Source: Pseudomonas mendocina (GTDB lineage Bacteria > Pseudomonadota > Gammaproteobacteria > Pseudomonadales > Pseudomonadaceae). From it: 64,000 nt of DNA. The stretch spans positions 496,001 to 560,000 of the forward strand of contig CP148074.1 of assembly GCA_037482215.1 (NCBI GenBank), given 5' to 3'. Both the position numbers and the translations under genes were made by a program. The notes beneath the pieces were generated by a model that had not been told where the DNA came from, did no database searches, and saw nothing but the letters and a program-made list of their open reading frames with translations. Positions 55,399 to 63,266 of this stretch are shown in pieces (position 1 is the stretch's first letter; every line of letters starts with the position of its first letter).

Positions 55399-55914
55399 AT
55401 GTCGCTATTGATCAGGACGCAGCAGCATTGGTTGCCGCGCTCAGTTGATGCATTACTTACCATCATTGCTTGGGTTGGCTTCATCAGTCTGATTGTTATA
55501 GGAGTACGGGACTTGATCGGAGGCAGTATGGGCGCGATCAGTCTCAACCTGCTTATGGGTATCAAACCAACATTGGAAACTTTATTGGTCTACCTGATTA
55601 CCGGGGCTGTGATCGGCGCAATTCTGCTTATGTGGGCTAAATACAATGAAGTGCGGGCCCGTCGATATGAGCGTCGGCAAGGCGTCGAGTCTTTGGATAT
55701 AGAAAGACTGTCTGCCAGCTTTAGGGTCTCTCCGGCCGTCATTGAGTTCATGCAAAGCGAGCAGGTGTGGATTGTCCATAATTATGAATATGGCGACCTG
55801 TCTGCCATCGAGATTCCTGGCCTAGGGCTTAAGTTACCGGCCAATGCGGATCACTCACGGCTACAGTCTGTCTTCTCGGACGGGCAAAGCAATAAGCTAA
55901 CGTTGGTCGTATAA
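55399..55914 (+). CDS. pgaD: PgaD-like subunit of PNAG synthase
   Basis: 171 residues with two membrane helices (about 18-40, LLTIIAWVGFISLIVIGVRDL, and 58-80, LLVYLITGAVIGAILLMWA). A cytoplasmic tail of about 85 residues follows, longer than in E. coli PgaD. It begins 2 bases after the pgaC stop. With PgaC it forms the c-di-GMP-responsive synthase. The tail (SLDIERLSASFRVSPAVIEFMQ) is helical and of unknown role. Confidence 0.85.
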   Translation: MSLLIRTQQHWLPRSVDALLTIIAWVGFISLIVIGVRDLIGGSMGAISLNLLMGIKPTLETLLVYLITGAVIGAILLMWAKYNEVRARRYERRQGVESLDIERLSASFRVSPAVIEFMQSEQVWIVHNYEYGDLSAIEIPGLGLKLPANADHSRLQSVFSDGQSNKLTLVV

Positions 55915-55932
55915 AGCCGCTGTTTGTGAAAT

Positions 55933-55962
55933 AAAAAAACCGCCCCGTAGGGCGGTTTTTTT
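55933..55962. terminator. Strong bidirectional terminator between pgaD and glcB
   Basis: AAAAAACCGCCC and GGGCGGTTTTTT surround the loop CGTA. The A run on one side and T run on the other make it a Rho-independent terminator on both strands, for pgaABCD and for glcB. Confidence 0.93.
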
Positions 55963-55973
55963 ATGCGTCAGTC

Positions 55974-58151
55974 TTAGCGAGCGTTTTTCGCTTTGAACTC
56001 ACGGCGACGGCGATGCAGTACCGGCTCGGTGTAACCGTTCGGCTGTTTGGCACCTTCGATCACCAGTTCCAGAGCAGCCTGGAACGCGATGTTGTTATCG
56101 AAGTCCGGAGCCAGTGGGCGGTACAGCGGGTCATTGGCGTTCTGGCGGTCAACCACCGGCGCCATGCGCTTGAGGCTAGCCACGATCTGCTCTTCAGTGG
56201 CGATGCCATGACGCAGCCAGTTGGCCAGCAGTTGGCTGGAGATACGCAGGGTCGCGCGGTCTTCCATCAGGCCGATGTCGTTGATGTCCGGCACTTTGGA
56301 GCAGCCGACGCCCTGGTCGATCCAGCGCACTACATAACCGAGGATGCCCTGAGCGTTGTTGTCCAGTTCGTTCTGGATTTCCTCGTCGCTCCAGTTGGTG
56401 TCCTTGGCCAGCGGGATGGTCAGGATGTCATCCAACGAAGCGCGCTCACGCTTGGCCAGCTCAGCCTGACGGGCTGCCACGTCTACCTTGTGGTAGTGCA
56501 AGGCATGCAGGGTGGCGGCAGTCGGGGACGGAACCCAGGCGGTGTTGGCACCGGCCAGCGGGTGGGCGATTTTCTGCTCAACCATCGCTGCCATCAGGTC
56601 CGGCATGGCCCACATGCCTTTACCGATTTGGGCACGGCCTTGCAGGCCGGTGGCCAGGCCGATATCCACGTTCCAGTTCTCGTAGGCGCCGATCCACTTT
56701 TCAGTTTTCATGGCGGCCTTACGAACAACCGGGCCTGCTTCCATGGAGGTGTGGATTTCGTCGCCGGTACGGTCGAGGAAGCCGGTGTTGATGAACACCA
56801 CACGCTCGCTGGCAGCCTTGATGCAGGCTTTCAGGTTAACAGTGGTGCGACGCTCTTCGTCCATGATCCCGACTTTCAGGGTGTTGCGGGTCAGGCCTAG
56901 GACGTCTTCAACGCGGCCGAAGATTTCATTGGTGAACGCCACTTCTTCCGGACCGTGCATTTTCGGCTTCACGATGTAAACCGAACCGGTGCGGGTGTTT
57001 TTACGGGTGGTGTTGCCATTGAGGTTGTGGATGGCGATCAGGCTGGTGAACAGCGCGTCTTGAATACCTTCCGGGATTTCGTTGCCTTGAGCGTCGAGGA
57101 TCGCCGGGTTGGTCATCAGGTGGCCGACGTTACGCACGAACAGCAGGCTGCGGCCGTGCAGGGTCAGCTCGCTGCCATCTGCCTTGGTGTACACGCGGTC
57201 CGGGTTCATGGTGCGGGTGAAGGTGGTGCCGCCTTTGGACACTTCCTCCGCCAGGTCGCCCTTCATCAGGCCGAGCCAGTTTTTGTAGACGATGACTTTG
57301 TCTTCTGCATCAACAGCGGCAACGGAGTCTTCGCAGTCCATGATGGTGGTCAGCGCGGCTTCCATCAGCACGTCTTTAACGCCGGCGGCGTCAGTGCTGC
57401 CAACCGGAGTACTGGCGTCGATCTGGATTTCAAAGTGCAGGCCGTTGTGCTTGAGCAGAACCGCTTTCGGTGCAGCAGCATCGCCCTGGAAGGCAATGAA
57501 CTGAGCCGGGTTTTTCAGACCGGTGCTGTTGCCGTTTTTCAGGCTGACTTGCAGCTGACCGTTGGCTACCACATAGGCGGTGGAATCGACGTGGGAGCCG
57601 GACTCCAGCGGCGCGGCCTCGTCGAGGAAGGCGCGGGCGAAGGCGATTACTTTATCGCCGCGGACTTTGTTGTAGCCCTTGCCTTTCTCTGCGCCATTTT
57701 CTTCGCTGATTACGTCGGTGCCATACAGGGCGTCGTACAGCGAACCCCAGCGGGCGTTGGAGGCGTTCAGTGCGAAGCGAGCGTTCATCACCGGCACAAC
57801 CAGCTGTGGGCCAGCCATGAGGGCGATTTCTTCGTCGACGTTCTGAGTCGTGGCCTTGAAGTCAGCCGGTTCTGGCAGCAGGTAGCCGATCTCTTCAAGG
57901 AAGGCTTTGTAGGCCACGGCATCGTGGGCCTGACCGGCACGGGCCTGGTGCCAGCTGTCGATTTGCGCCTGGATCTGATCGCGTTTGGCCAACAGGGCGC
58001 GGTTTTTCGGAGCCAGGTCATTGATGACCGCTTCCGCACCTGCCCAGAACTTGTCGGCGCTCAGGCCGGTACCCGGAATGGCTTCGTTGTTTACGAAGTC
58101 GTACAGCTCTTTGGCAACCTGCAAGCTGCCTACTTGAACGCGCTCAGTCAT
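55974..58151 (-). CDS. glcB: Malate synthase G
   Basis: 725 residues, the large monomeric isoform. Condenses glyoxylate with acetyl-CoA to malate. Typical stretches are [43 protein letters not shown] and [19 protein letters not shown]. Start set at ATG 58151 (MTERVQVGS) with GTGAGG upstream. No glyoxylate pathway gene adjoins. It would serve growth on acetate, for which ActP is also in the window. Confidence 0.95.
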   Translation of the reverse strand: MTERVQVGSLQVAKELYDFVNNEAIPGTGLSADKFWAGAEAVINDLAPKNRALLAKRDQIQAQIDSWHQARAGQAHDAVAYKAFLEEIGYLLPEPADFKATTQNVDEEIALMAGPQLVVPVMNARFALNASNARWGSLYDALYGTDVISEENGAEKGKGYNKVRGDKVIAFARAFLDEAAPLESGSHVDSTAYVVANGQLQVSLKNGNSTGLKNPAQFIAFQGDAAAPKAVLLKHNGLHFEIQIDASTPVGSTDAAGVKDVLMEAALTTIMDCEDSVAAVDAEDKVIVYKNWLGLMKGDLAEEVSKGGTTFTRTMNPDRVYTKADGSELTLHGRSLLFVRNVGHLMTNPAILDAQGNEIPEGIQDALFTSLIAIHNLNGNTTRKNTRTGSVYIVKPKMHGPEEVAFTNEIFGRVEDVLGLTRNTLKVGIMDEERRTTVNLKACIKAASERVVFINTGFLDRTGDEIHTSMEAGPVVRKAAMKTEKWIGAYENWNVDIGLATGLQGRAQIGKGMWAMPDLMAAMVEQKIAHPLAGANTAWVPSPTAATLHALHYHKVDVAARQAELAKRERASLDDILTIPLAKDTNWSDEEIQNELDNNAQGILGYVVRWIDQGVGCSKVPDINDIGLMEDRATLRISSQLLANWLRHGIATEEQIVASLKRMAPVVDRQNANDPLYRPLAPDFDNNIAFQAALELVIEGAKQPNGYTEPVLHRRRREFKAKNAR

Positions 58152-58380
58152 CACTAGCCTCACTCTGCTCAGCTCTACTTTTTAGCCGCTTCGGACAGGG
58201 GAAAATAATTTTGTAGTCCGAGGCGCGGAATACTACATGAAGATCATTTGAAAAGCAGCGGATGTGCACTGGCCTGCGACTTTAGTCGGTCGGACGGTCA
58301 CTACATAACCTGAAAAAACGACCTCCAAGCGCCTTGATTAGGCATTTGTAGCGCAGGCGACTAGCCTTTCAGTGAACGCT

Positions 58381-58393
58381 TAAGGAGGTGATC
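58381..58393 (+). promoter_or_regulatory. 13-base perfect Shine-Dalgarno of the ACT-domain gene
   Basis: TAAGGAGGTGATC is fully complementary to the 3' end of 16S rRNA over 13 bases and lies 4 bases from the ATG at 58398, with AGGAGG 11 bases away. Such a long match is rare. Confidence 0.85.
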
Positions 58394-58397
58394 AAGT

Positions 58398-58916
58398 ATG
58401 GAGCATTTAGTACTGACGCTGATCGCCCGGGATGAGCCGGGTCTGGTTGAGCGAATAGCCTTATGCATCAGCAACCATGGTGGTAACTGGTTGGAGAGCC
58501 GCATGGCACGTATGGCCGGGCAGTTTGCCGGGATTGTGCGCATAGCCGCGCCGTTGAGTTCACACGCAGACCTTGTGGCGGCCCTGAGGGAGCTTGAGGG
58601 GCAAGGCATTCGTGTGCATGTGGCCGAGGCTGGCGGCGAGCCGGTAGGTGCTCGGCAGGTGATCCGCTTGGAACTGGTCGGTAACGACCGTCCCGGCATC
58701 GTCCGTGACATCACCCGTTTGCTCAGCAGTCACGGTGTCAATCTGGAACGCTTAAATACCGAAGTTATTCCAGCTCCCATGAGTGGCGAGCTGTTGTTTC
58801 AAGCGCAGGCCCTACTGGCGGTTCCGCAGAGCTTGAGCCTTGAGCAATTGCAGACCCATCTCGAAGGGCTGGCGGATGAGTTGATGGTGGAGCTGAAACT
58901 GCACGCGGAAAGTTGA
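58398..58916 (+). CDS. ACT-domain regulator, GcvR type
   Basis: 172 residues made of two ACT domains (about 4-75 and 88-165; LVLTLIARDEPGLVERIALCISNHGGNW and RLELVGNDRPGIVRDITRLLSSHGVNL). This is the glycine cleavage repressor GcvR-like architecture. In E. coli GcvR blocks GcvA when glycine is low. It is divergent from glcB, a common Pseudomonas arrangement. Target here is not shown; the link to glycine would fit the betaine genes earlier in the window. Confidence 0.85.
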   Translation: MEHLVLTLIARDEPGLVERIALCISNHGGNWLESRMARMAGQFAGIVRIAAPLSSHADLVAALRELEGQGIRVHVAEAGGEPVGARQVIRLELVGNDRPGIVRDITRLLSSHGVNLERLNTEVIPAPMSGELLFQAQALLAVPQSLSLEQLQTHLEGLADELMVELKLHAES

Positions 58917-58924
58917 GGCCGGCT

Positions 58925-59150
58925 TTATCCACGGCGGCTGTGGGTAAGTGTGTGCGTGCCATGGGGAGTAGCCCCGCAAACCCCCACAGCACGAGGCTTT
59001 GCGGGAATTGATTAAAATTTATTCAGTTGGTTTTGCTTACACACAAACGCGGGGGATTGTCGTGTGGATAAGCCCTGAGCAATCCCCTGTAAGCCACGAT
59101 TGCTAAGGCTTTTAGAGGATTGATCACAAAGTGATCATTCGCTGTTGGTT
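58925..59150 (+). repeat. DnaA-box repeat unit 1
   Basis: Boxes: TTATCCACG at 58925, TGTGGGTAA at 58939-58947 (one mismatch) and exact TGTGGATAA at 59063-59071. The conserved block GCTTACACACAAACGCGGGG begins at 59035. A/T-rich tracts are ATTAAAATTTATT near 59010-59022 and the palindrome TGATCAC-AAA-GTGATCA near 59121-59137. Confidence 0.75.
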
Positions 59151-59198
59151 GTGCAGCGATGCTGATGTGTCCATCGCAGTCGGGATGGTCGTGGCTGC

Positions 59199-59430
59199 GT
59201 TATCCACCCTGAGCGTGGATAAGTGTGTGGGTGCTTTGGGGAGTCTGGTCTGAATCCCTAGTGCCCTCTGCGATTGCGCGGAATGAATGAAAAATGAGCA
59301 ATAGAGTTTGCTTACGCACAAATGGCGGGGATGGCTTTGTGGATAAACCGGGGGTATAGGGCTAAGACCCATGATTTCTGCGGTCTGTAGCTGGTTGGTT
59401 GTTTTATGATCAGTTTCTTTAACACTCGAC
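59199..59430 (+). repeat. DnaA-box repeat unit 2
   Basis: Boxes: TTATCCACC at 59200-59208, CGTGGATAA at 59214-59222 and exact TGTGGATAA at 59338-59346. Block GCTTACGCACAAATGGCGGG starts at 59310. The tract TTTTATGATCAGTTTCTTT begins at 59402. Confidence 0.75.
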
Positions 59431-59519
59431 CTGCTATGTCTTGTGATCGGGGCGTGAGCTGAGCCCATCCCTTGCCTACGCCTTATTTCCAAGGAGCAGC
59501 ACGGCAGTTGTTCAGCTAG

Positions 59520-59735
59520 TGCGTGGATAAGTCTGTGGGTGTGTTGGGGAGTCCGAGTGCCAGGCCACGGCAGCCGTGGCTCAGAGAGAAGTGATTGAAA
59601 AATAGCCGCCCGTGTTGGCTTGTTCACAAAGCGCGTGGATGCAACTGTGGATAAAGCGGGGGCAGTTCTCTACAAACCAGAAAGGGCAGGCTCTCCAGAG
59701 TTTTGATTAAAATTTGATCATTTTTTCGCTGAATC
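59520..59735 (+). repeat. DnaA-box repeat unit 3
   Basis: Boxes: CGTGGATAA at 59522-59530 and exact TGTGGATAA at 59646-59654. The left-hand TTATCCAC half is missing. Block GCTTGTTCACAAAGCG starts at 59618. The strongest A/T tract of the array, TTTTGATTAAAATTTGATCA, spans 59701-59720 and is followed by TTTTTT. Confidence 0.75.
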
Positions 59736-59821
59736 TTTGAGTGACCAGAGTGGCCATAACGATTGCTCTCGATTAGTGGCGCGCAACTGCGCAGGAGGGA
59801 TAACTCGGGCCCGCTGGGACC

Positions 59822-60045
59822 GTTTATCCACGAGTCGCGTGGATAACTCTGTGAGCCATTTGGGGAGTCAGATCCCACACGCTAGTGCCACGGGGCTTTG
59901 AGTAGGCTGGTCAAAAAATAAACAGCCCCAAAGCGTTACGCACAAACGGAGGGGACTGCTTTGTGGATAAGGTTGGGGTATTCCGCTGTAGCCCAGGAAT
60001 GACGGGGTGTGTAAAGGTTTGATTGTTTTTTGATCAGATGTAGGC
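59822..60045 (+). repeat. DnaA-box repeat unit 4
   Basis: Boxes: TTATCCACG at 59824-59832, CGTGGATAA at 59838-59846 and exact TGTGGATAA at 59962-59970. Block GCGTTACGCACAAACGG starts at 59933. A/T tracts are GGTCAAAAAATAAACAG near 59909 and TTTGATTGTTTTTTGATCA near 60018-60036. Confidence 0.75.
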
Positions 60046-60119
60046 GTGTGTGCTGGGGGCTGCCGCCGGGAAGGTGGTGGCTACGACGTGCTGCCTCAGC
60101 ATAAGGGCCGCAGGGTGCT

Positions 60120-60335
60120 GTTATCCCCGTGCTACGTGGATAAGTCTGTGAGCGATTTGCGGAGCATTCAATCAAGCCTTAGTGCTGTCTAGGTTTGATG
60201 CGAGCGGTCAAAAAATAACCAGCCATTTGAGCTTACACACAAACGCCGGGGACGGAGTTGTGGATAAACCGGGGGCAACAGTCTGCAACCCTGATGCCCC
60301 GTGATTTTGCGAGAATTGGTTAATTTTTGCTCAGT
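60120..60335 (+). repeat. DnaA-box repeat unit 5
   Basis: Boxes: TTATCCCCG at 60121-60129 (degenerate), CGTGGATAA at 60135-60143 and exact TGTGGATAA at 60259-60267. Block GCTTACACACAAACGCCGGG starts at 60231. A/T tract GGTCAAAAAATAACCAG near 60206, and the final tract TTGGTTAATTTTTGCTCA overlaps the last codons of rarD. Confidence 0.75.
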
Positions 60336-61219
60336 GCGTTTTTGCGTAGATTCAGCCATGCATCCACGCTGTAAACCACCAGCCCGGCCCAAATAAACAG
60401 GAAGGCTACAAGCTTGCTGCCGGAGAGGGGTTCGCCGAACAGGAATACGGCCTGTAGTAACACCAGCGTCGGCGCCAGGTACTGCAGGAAGCCCAGTGTG
60501 GTGTAGGGCAGATGCCGCGCTGCCGCGTTAAAGCACACCAGCGGGATCAGGGTGATAGGTCCGGCAGCCATCAGCCAAAAGGCTTCGGAGCTGCTCCAGA
60601 ACTCCGGCTGAGTACTCTGCGCAGCGGGGTGTAGCAGCAGCCAGCCAATGGCCAGGGGCAGCAGTAACCAAGTTTCGACCACCAAGCCCGGCAGGGCAGC
60701 AACCGGTGCCTGCTTTCGGATCAGGCCGTAAAAGCCAAATGTAAGAGCCAGTGCCAGCGACACCCAAGGCAGGCTGCCGAACTGCCAGACTTGCTCCAGC
60801 ACACCGATTGTCGCCAGCCCGACCGCCAACCACTGCAAGCGGCGAAGACGCTCGCCGAGTATCAGCATGCCCAACAGCACATTGACCAGCGGATTGATGT
60901 AGTAGCCCAGGCTGGCCTCCAGCATGCGATCGTTATTCACAGCCCACACATATACCAGCCAGTTGCTAGCGATCAGCACACCGCTCAAGGCCAGAATCGC
61001 AAAGCGCTTGGGATTTGCACATAGTTCACGCAACCAGCCGGGGTGTTTCCACACCAGCAGCATCAGCGCGCCGAACAGGGCAGACCACAGTGCCCGATGA
61101 ACAATGATCTCAAGCGCCGGAACGCTCTGGATAACTTTGAAATAAAGCGGGAACAGGCCCCAGATGGTGTAGGCCGCAAGGCCCAGTATGTATCCGCGGC
61201 GCGGATTGACAGTGCTCAT
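60320..61219 (-). CDS. rarD: EamA/DMT transporter RarD
   Basis: 299 residues with about ten membrane helices, RarD branch of the drug/metabolite transporter superfamily. Marks are GYILGLAAYTIWGLFPLYFK, VYVWAVNNDRMLEASLGYYINPL and GFLQYLAPTLVLL. AAGGAT precedes the ATG at 61219. The stop codon lies inside repeat unit 5. Often called a chloramphenicol-sensitivity protein, but the substrate is unknown. Confidence 0.9.
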   Translation of the reverse strand: MSTVNPRRGYILGLAAYTIWGLFPLYFKVIQSVPALEIIVHRALWSALFGALMLLVWKHPGWLRELCANPKRFAILALSGVLIASNWLVYVWAVNNDRMLEASLGYYINPLVNVLLGMLILGERLRRLQWLAVGLATIGVLEQVWQFGSLPWVSLALALTFGFYGLIRKQAPVAALPGLVVETWLLLPLAIGWLLLHPAAQSTQPEFWSSSEAFWLMAAGPITLIPLVCFNAAARHLPYTTLGFLQYLAPTLVLLQAVFLFGEPLSGSKLVAFLFIWAGLVVYSVDAWLNLRKNALSKN

Positions 61220-61296
61220 GAATATCCTTGGAGAAGTGGAGCTGAAGCTTGGTCCAGACCATGCCGGTGCTACTGACTGTACATTGTAGTGGCTGA

Positions 61297-61307
61297 GTCA
61301 AGTTGAC
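61297..61307 (+). promoter_or_regulatory. GTCA-AGT-TGAC palindrome upstream of nirK
   Basis: Matches the GTCA-N3-TGAC core reported for the nitric-oxide sensor NorR. There is only one copy and no clear sigma-54 promoter, so this is a weak call. No TTGAT-N4-ATCAA (Anr/Dnr) box is present in 61220-61405. Confidence 0.25.
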
Positions 61308-61331
61308 ACAGCAGACAGGATTTCAAGGCGT

Positions 61332-61351
61332 TTGTTGTTCCAGGACAACAA
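61332..61351 (+). promoter_or_regulatory. Inverted repeat TTGTTGT-N6-ACAACAA upstream of nirK
   Basis: Perfect 7-base arms 55 bases before the nirK start. A likely operator by position; the regulator is unknown. Confidence 0.4.
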
Positions 61352-61405
61352 AATCGCAGTGGAGCTGACGTGCAATGTAGACATCCCTCAGCTAAGGAGA
61401 GCTAC

Positions 61406-62482
61406 ATGAAACGCCTTAATCCCCTCGCATTGGCCGCCACTTTGGTATGCAGCAGTTATGCACAGGCCGACAACACCGCAGGGCTTGAGCGGGTCAAAGT
61501 CAGCCTGGTTCCGCCACCTAACGTGCATGTGCATGAACAGGCTGTAAGTGGAAAGCCCAAAGTGGTTCAGTTCCGCATGACCATCGAGGAGAAGAAAGTC
61601 GTCATCGACGGCAAAGGCACCACGCTACAAGCCATGACCTTTGATGGCTCCATGCCGGGGCCGACCATGGTGGTTCACGAAGGTGACTACGTTGAACTGA
61701 CTTTGGTTAATCCTGCTACTAACAGCATGCCGCATAACATCGACTTCCATGCCGCGACCGGAGCTCTGGGCGGCGCCAAGCTCACACTGGTACAGCCCGG
61801 GCAGGAGGCTGTGCTGCGTTTTAAGGCCGATCGCAGCGGCACGTTTGTGTATCACTGCGCCCCGGAAGGCATGGTGGCTTGGCATGTGGTTGCCGGGATG
61901 AGTGGCACCTTGATGGTGCTGCCCCGTGACGGATTGAAAGATCCAGCCGGTAACAAGCTGCATTACGACCGCGCCTACACCATTGGCGAGTTCGACCTGT
62001 ATATCCCCAAGGATAAAGACGGCAAGTACAAAGACTATCCGAGCCTGATGGCCAGTTACCCGGAAACCCGCGAAGCCATGCGCGGACTTATCCCCAGCCA
62101 TGTAGTGTTCAACGGCAAAGTCGGTGCTCTGACCGGTGAGAACGCCATGACCGCCAAAGTCGGTGAGACGGTGCTGTTTATCCACTCCCAAGCCAACCGC
62201 GACACCCGCCCGCACCTGATCGGCGGCCACGGCGATTGGGTCTGGGAAACCGGCAAATTTGCCAATCCGCCTGAGAAGGATCTGGAAACCTGGTTTATTC
62301 GGGGCGGCTCTGCCGGTGCCGCGCTGTACACCTTCAAGCAGCCCGGCGTGTACGCCTACGTCAACCACAACCTGATCGAAGCCATGGAGCTGGGCGCAGC
62401 TGGGCACGTGAAGGTTGAGGGTGAGTGGAATGATGATCTGATGAAGCAGATCAAAGAGCCCGGCCCGATCACCAGCGAGTAA
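61406..62482 (+). CDS. nirK: Copper-containing nitrite reductase
   Basis: 358 residues, reduces nitrite to nitric oxide in the periplasm. Signal peptide about 1-21. Type 1 copper ligands His110, Cys151, His160 and Met165. Type 2 copper ligands His115, His150 and His321; catalytic Asp113 and His275. All are present and correctly spaced. ATG 61406 follows TAAGGAG. nirV is 7 bases downstream. No nitric oxide reductase gene is in the window. Confidence 0.95.
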   Translation: MKRLNPLALAATLVCSSYAQADNTAGLERVKVSLVPPPNVHVHEQAVSGKPKVVQFRMTIEEKKVVIDGKGTTLQAMTFDGSMPGPTMVVHEGDYVELTLVNPATNSMPHNIDFHAATGALGGAKLTLVQPGQEAVLRFKADRSGTFVYHCAPEGMVAWHVVAGMSGTLMVLPRDGLKDPAGNKLHYDRAYTIGEFDLYIPKDKDGKYKDYPSLMASYPETREAMRGLIPSHVVFNGKVGALTGENAMTAKVGETVLFIHSQANRDTRPHLIGGHGDWVWETGKFANPPEKDLETWFIRGGSAGAALYTFKQPGVYAYVNHNLIEAMELGAAGHVKVEGEWNDDLMKQIKEPGPITSE

Positions 62483-62489
62483 TGCTGCG

Positions 62490-63167
62490 GTGAAGGCGTT
62501 ATGCACAGGCCTGCTGGCTGTGGGGATGCTGACAGCCTGTTCGCCCTCCGAGCCGCCTCTGGAGGTGGCTCTGTTGGCGATTCCTGCGAGCACGGTGAGT
62601 TACCAGTTGCCGGGTAGTCCGGCGACTTATGATGAGCATGTTGCGGCGTTCTCCATCATGCAGCGCCAGGTCAGCCAGGCGGAAGACTTGCCTGCCACCG
62701 GTTTGAGCTGGTTGGACGCCCAAGCCTATGCGGCTTGGTTGTCGCATCAGACCGGGCAGTTTTTCCGCCTGCCCGACTACCCTGAGTGGGTGGCTGCTGC
62801 CGGTGAAGCCTTTGTGCAGGATCAGGCCATTGTGGATAACCTGGCCAATCCCGCGCAGCGCTGGCTGCAGGAATACGAGCAGGAAGCCCGGCGTGGGCCG
62901 CTCTCAAAAACACTGCTGACATTTGCCGAACAAGAGCGCAACAACGCGGGGCTGCTGAATATCAGCGGCAATGTGTGGGAGTGGACACAGACCTGCTTCG
63001 GCCAGTCGCCGGGGCTTTCCGCTGGCGAAGGCTTTTGCGGGGTTCGCATAGCGGCGGGCAGGCATGCCAGTGCCTTGTCCGACTTTGTCCGCGATCCGAT
63101 TGCCGGAGCCTGCTCGGTTGGCACACCGCCTGCGCATCTGGGCTTGCGTCTGGTGGTGGAAAATTGA
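62490..63167 (+). CDS. nirV: NirV-like lipoprotein, FGE-sulfatase fold
   Basis: 225 residues. GTG start at 62490, 7 bases after nirK. Lipoprotein signal with lipobox LTAC (about residues 14-17). The remainder shows the formylglycine-generating enzyme/SUMF1-like fold: FRLPDYPEWVAAAGEAF, NISGNVWEWTQTCF and LGLRLVVEN. NirV is linked to copper nitrite reductases, but its role is unclear; the active-site cysteines of true FGE cannot be assigned with certainty. Confidence 0.87.
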   Translation: MKALCTGLLAVGMLTACSPSEPPLEVALLAIPASTVSYQLPGSPATYDEHVAAFSIMQRQVSQAEDLPATGLSWLDAQAYAAWLSHQTGQFFRLPDYPEWVAAAGEAFVQDQAIVDNLANPAQRWLQEYEQEARRGPLSKTLLTFAEQERNNAGLLNISGNVWEWTQTCFGQSPGLSAGEGFCGVRIAAGRHASALSDFVRDPIAGACSVGTPPAHLGLRLVVEN

Positions 63168-63266
63168 GTCTGCTGTTGACCGGACTGCAGCAATCAGGCG
63201 TTATGCGCGATCAAGAATCCCGCTTACGGATACCGGGATAATCTGAATCTGATCGAGTCATTCTGC

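Larger units (their letters stand above)
58921..60335. repeat. Five tandem units with DnaA boxes and A/T-rich tracts
   Basis: About 1.4 kb without a credible gene, between the ACT-domain gene and rarD. Five diverged units of about 275-320 bases repeat the same order. First comes an inverted pair of near-consensus DnaA boxes (TTATCCAC ... CGTGGATAA), then an A/T-rich tract, then a block like GCTTACACACAAACG. An exact DnaA box TGTGGATAA follows, and a second A/T-rich tract, usually with TGATCA. The exact boxes are at 59063, 59338, 59646, 59962 and 60259, all in one orientation. Each is exactly 26 bases from the TTAC (or its equivalent) of the conserved block. The last unit runs into the 3' end of rarD. 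Confidence 0.85.

Noticed and set aside
56955..58157. 400-codon frame antisense to glcB
   Set aside because: Fully contained in the opposite strand of a clear malate synthase gene; typical shadow frame in GC-rich DNA.
58921..60335. The repeat array as the main chromosomal oriC
   Set aside because: Pseudomonas oriC lies by dnaA/rpmH. None of dnaA, dnaN, rpmH or gidA is in this window, and the five-fold repetition is unlike known oriC. A secondary DnaA site is preferred.
59124..60392. Minus-strand open frames of 60-167 codons in the array
   Set aside because: They run through the repeats, have no ribosome binding sites or recognisable domains, and their repeated short motifs just reflect the DNA repeats.
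61355..61380. Sigma-54 promoter before nirK (TGGAGC...TGCA)
   Set aside because: The GG to GC spacing is 9 instead of 10 bases and the consensus match is poor.
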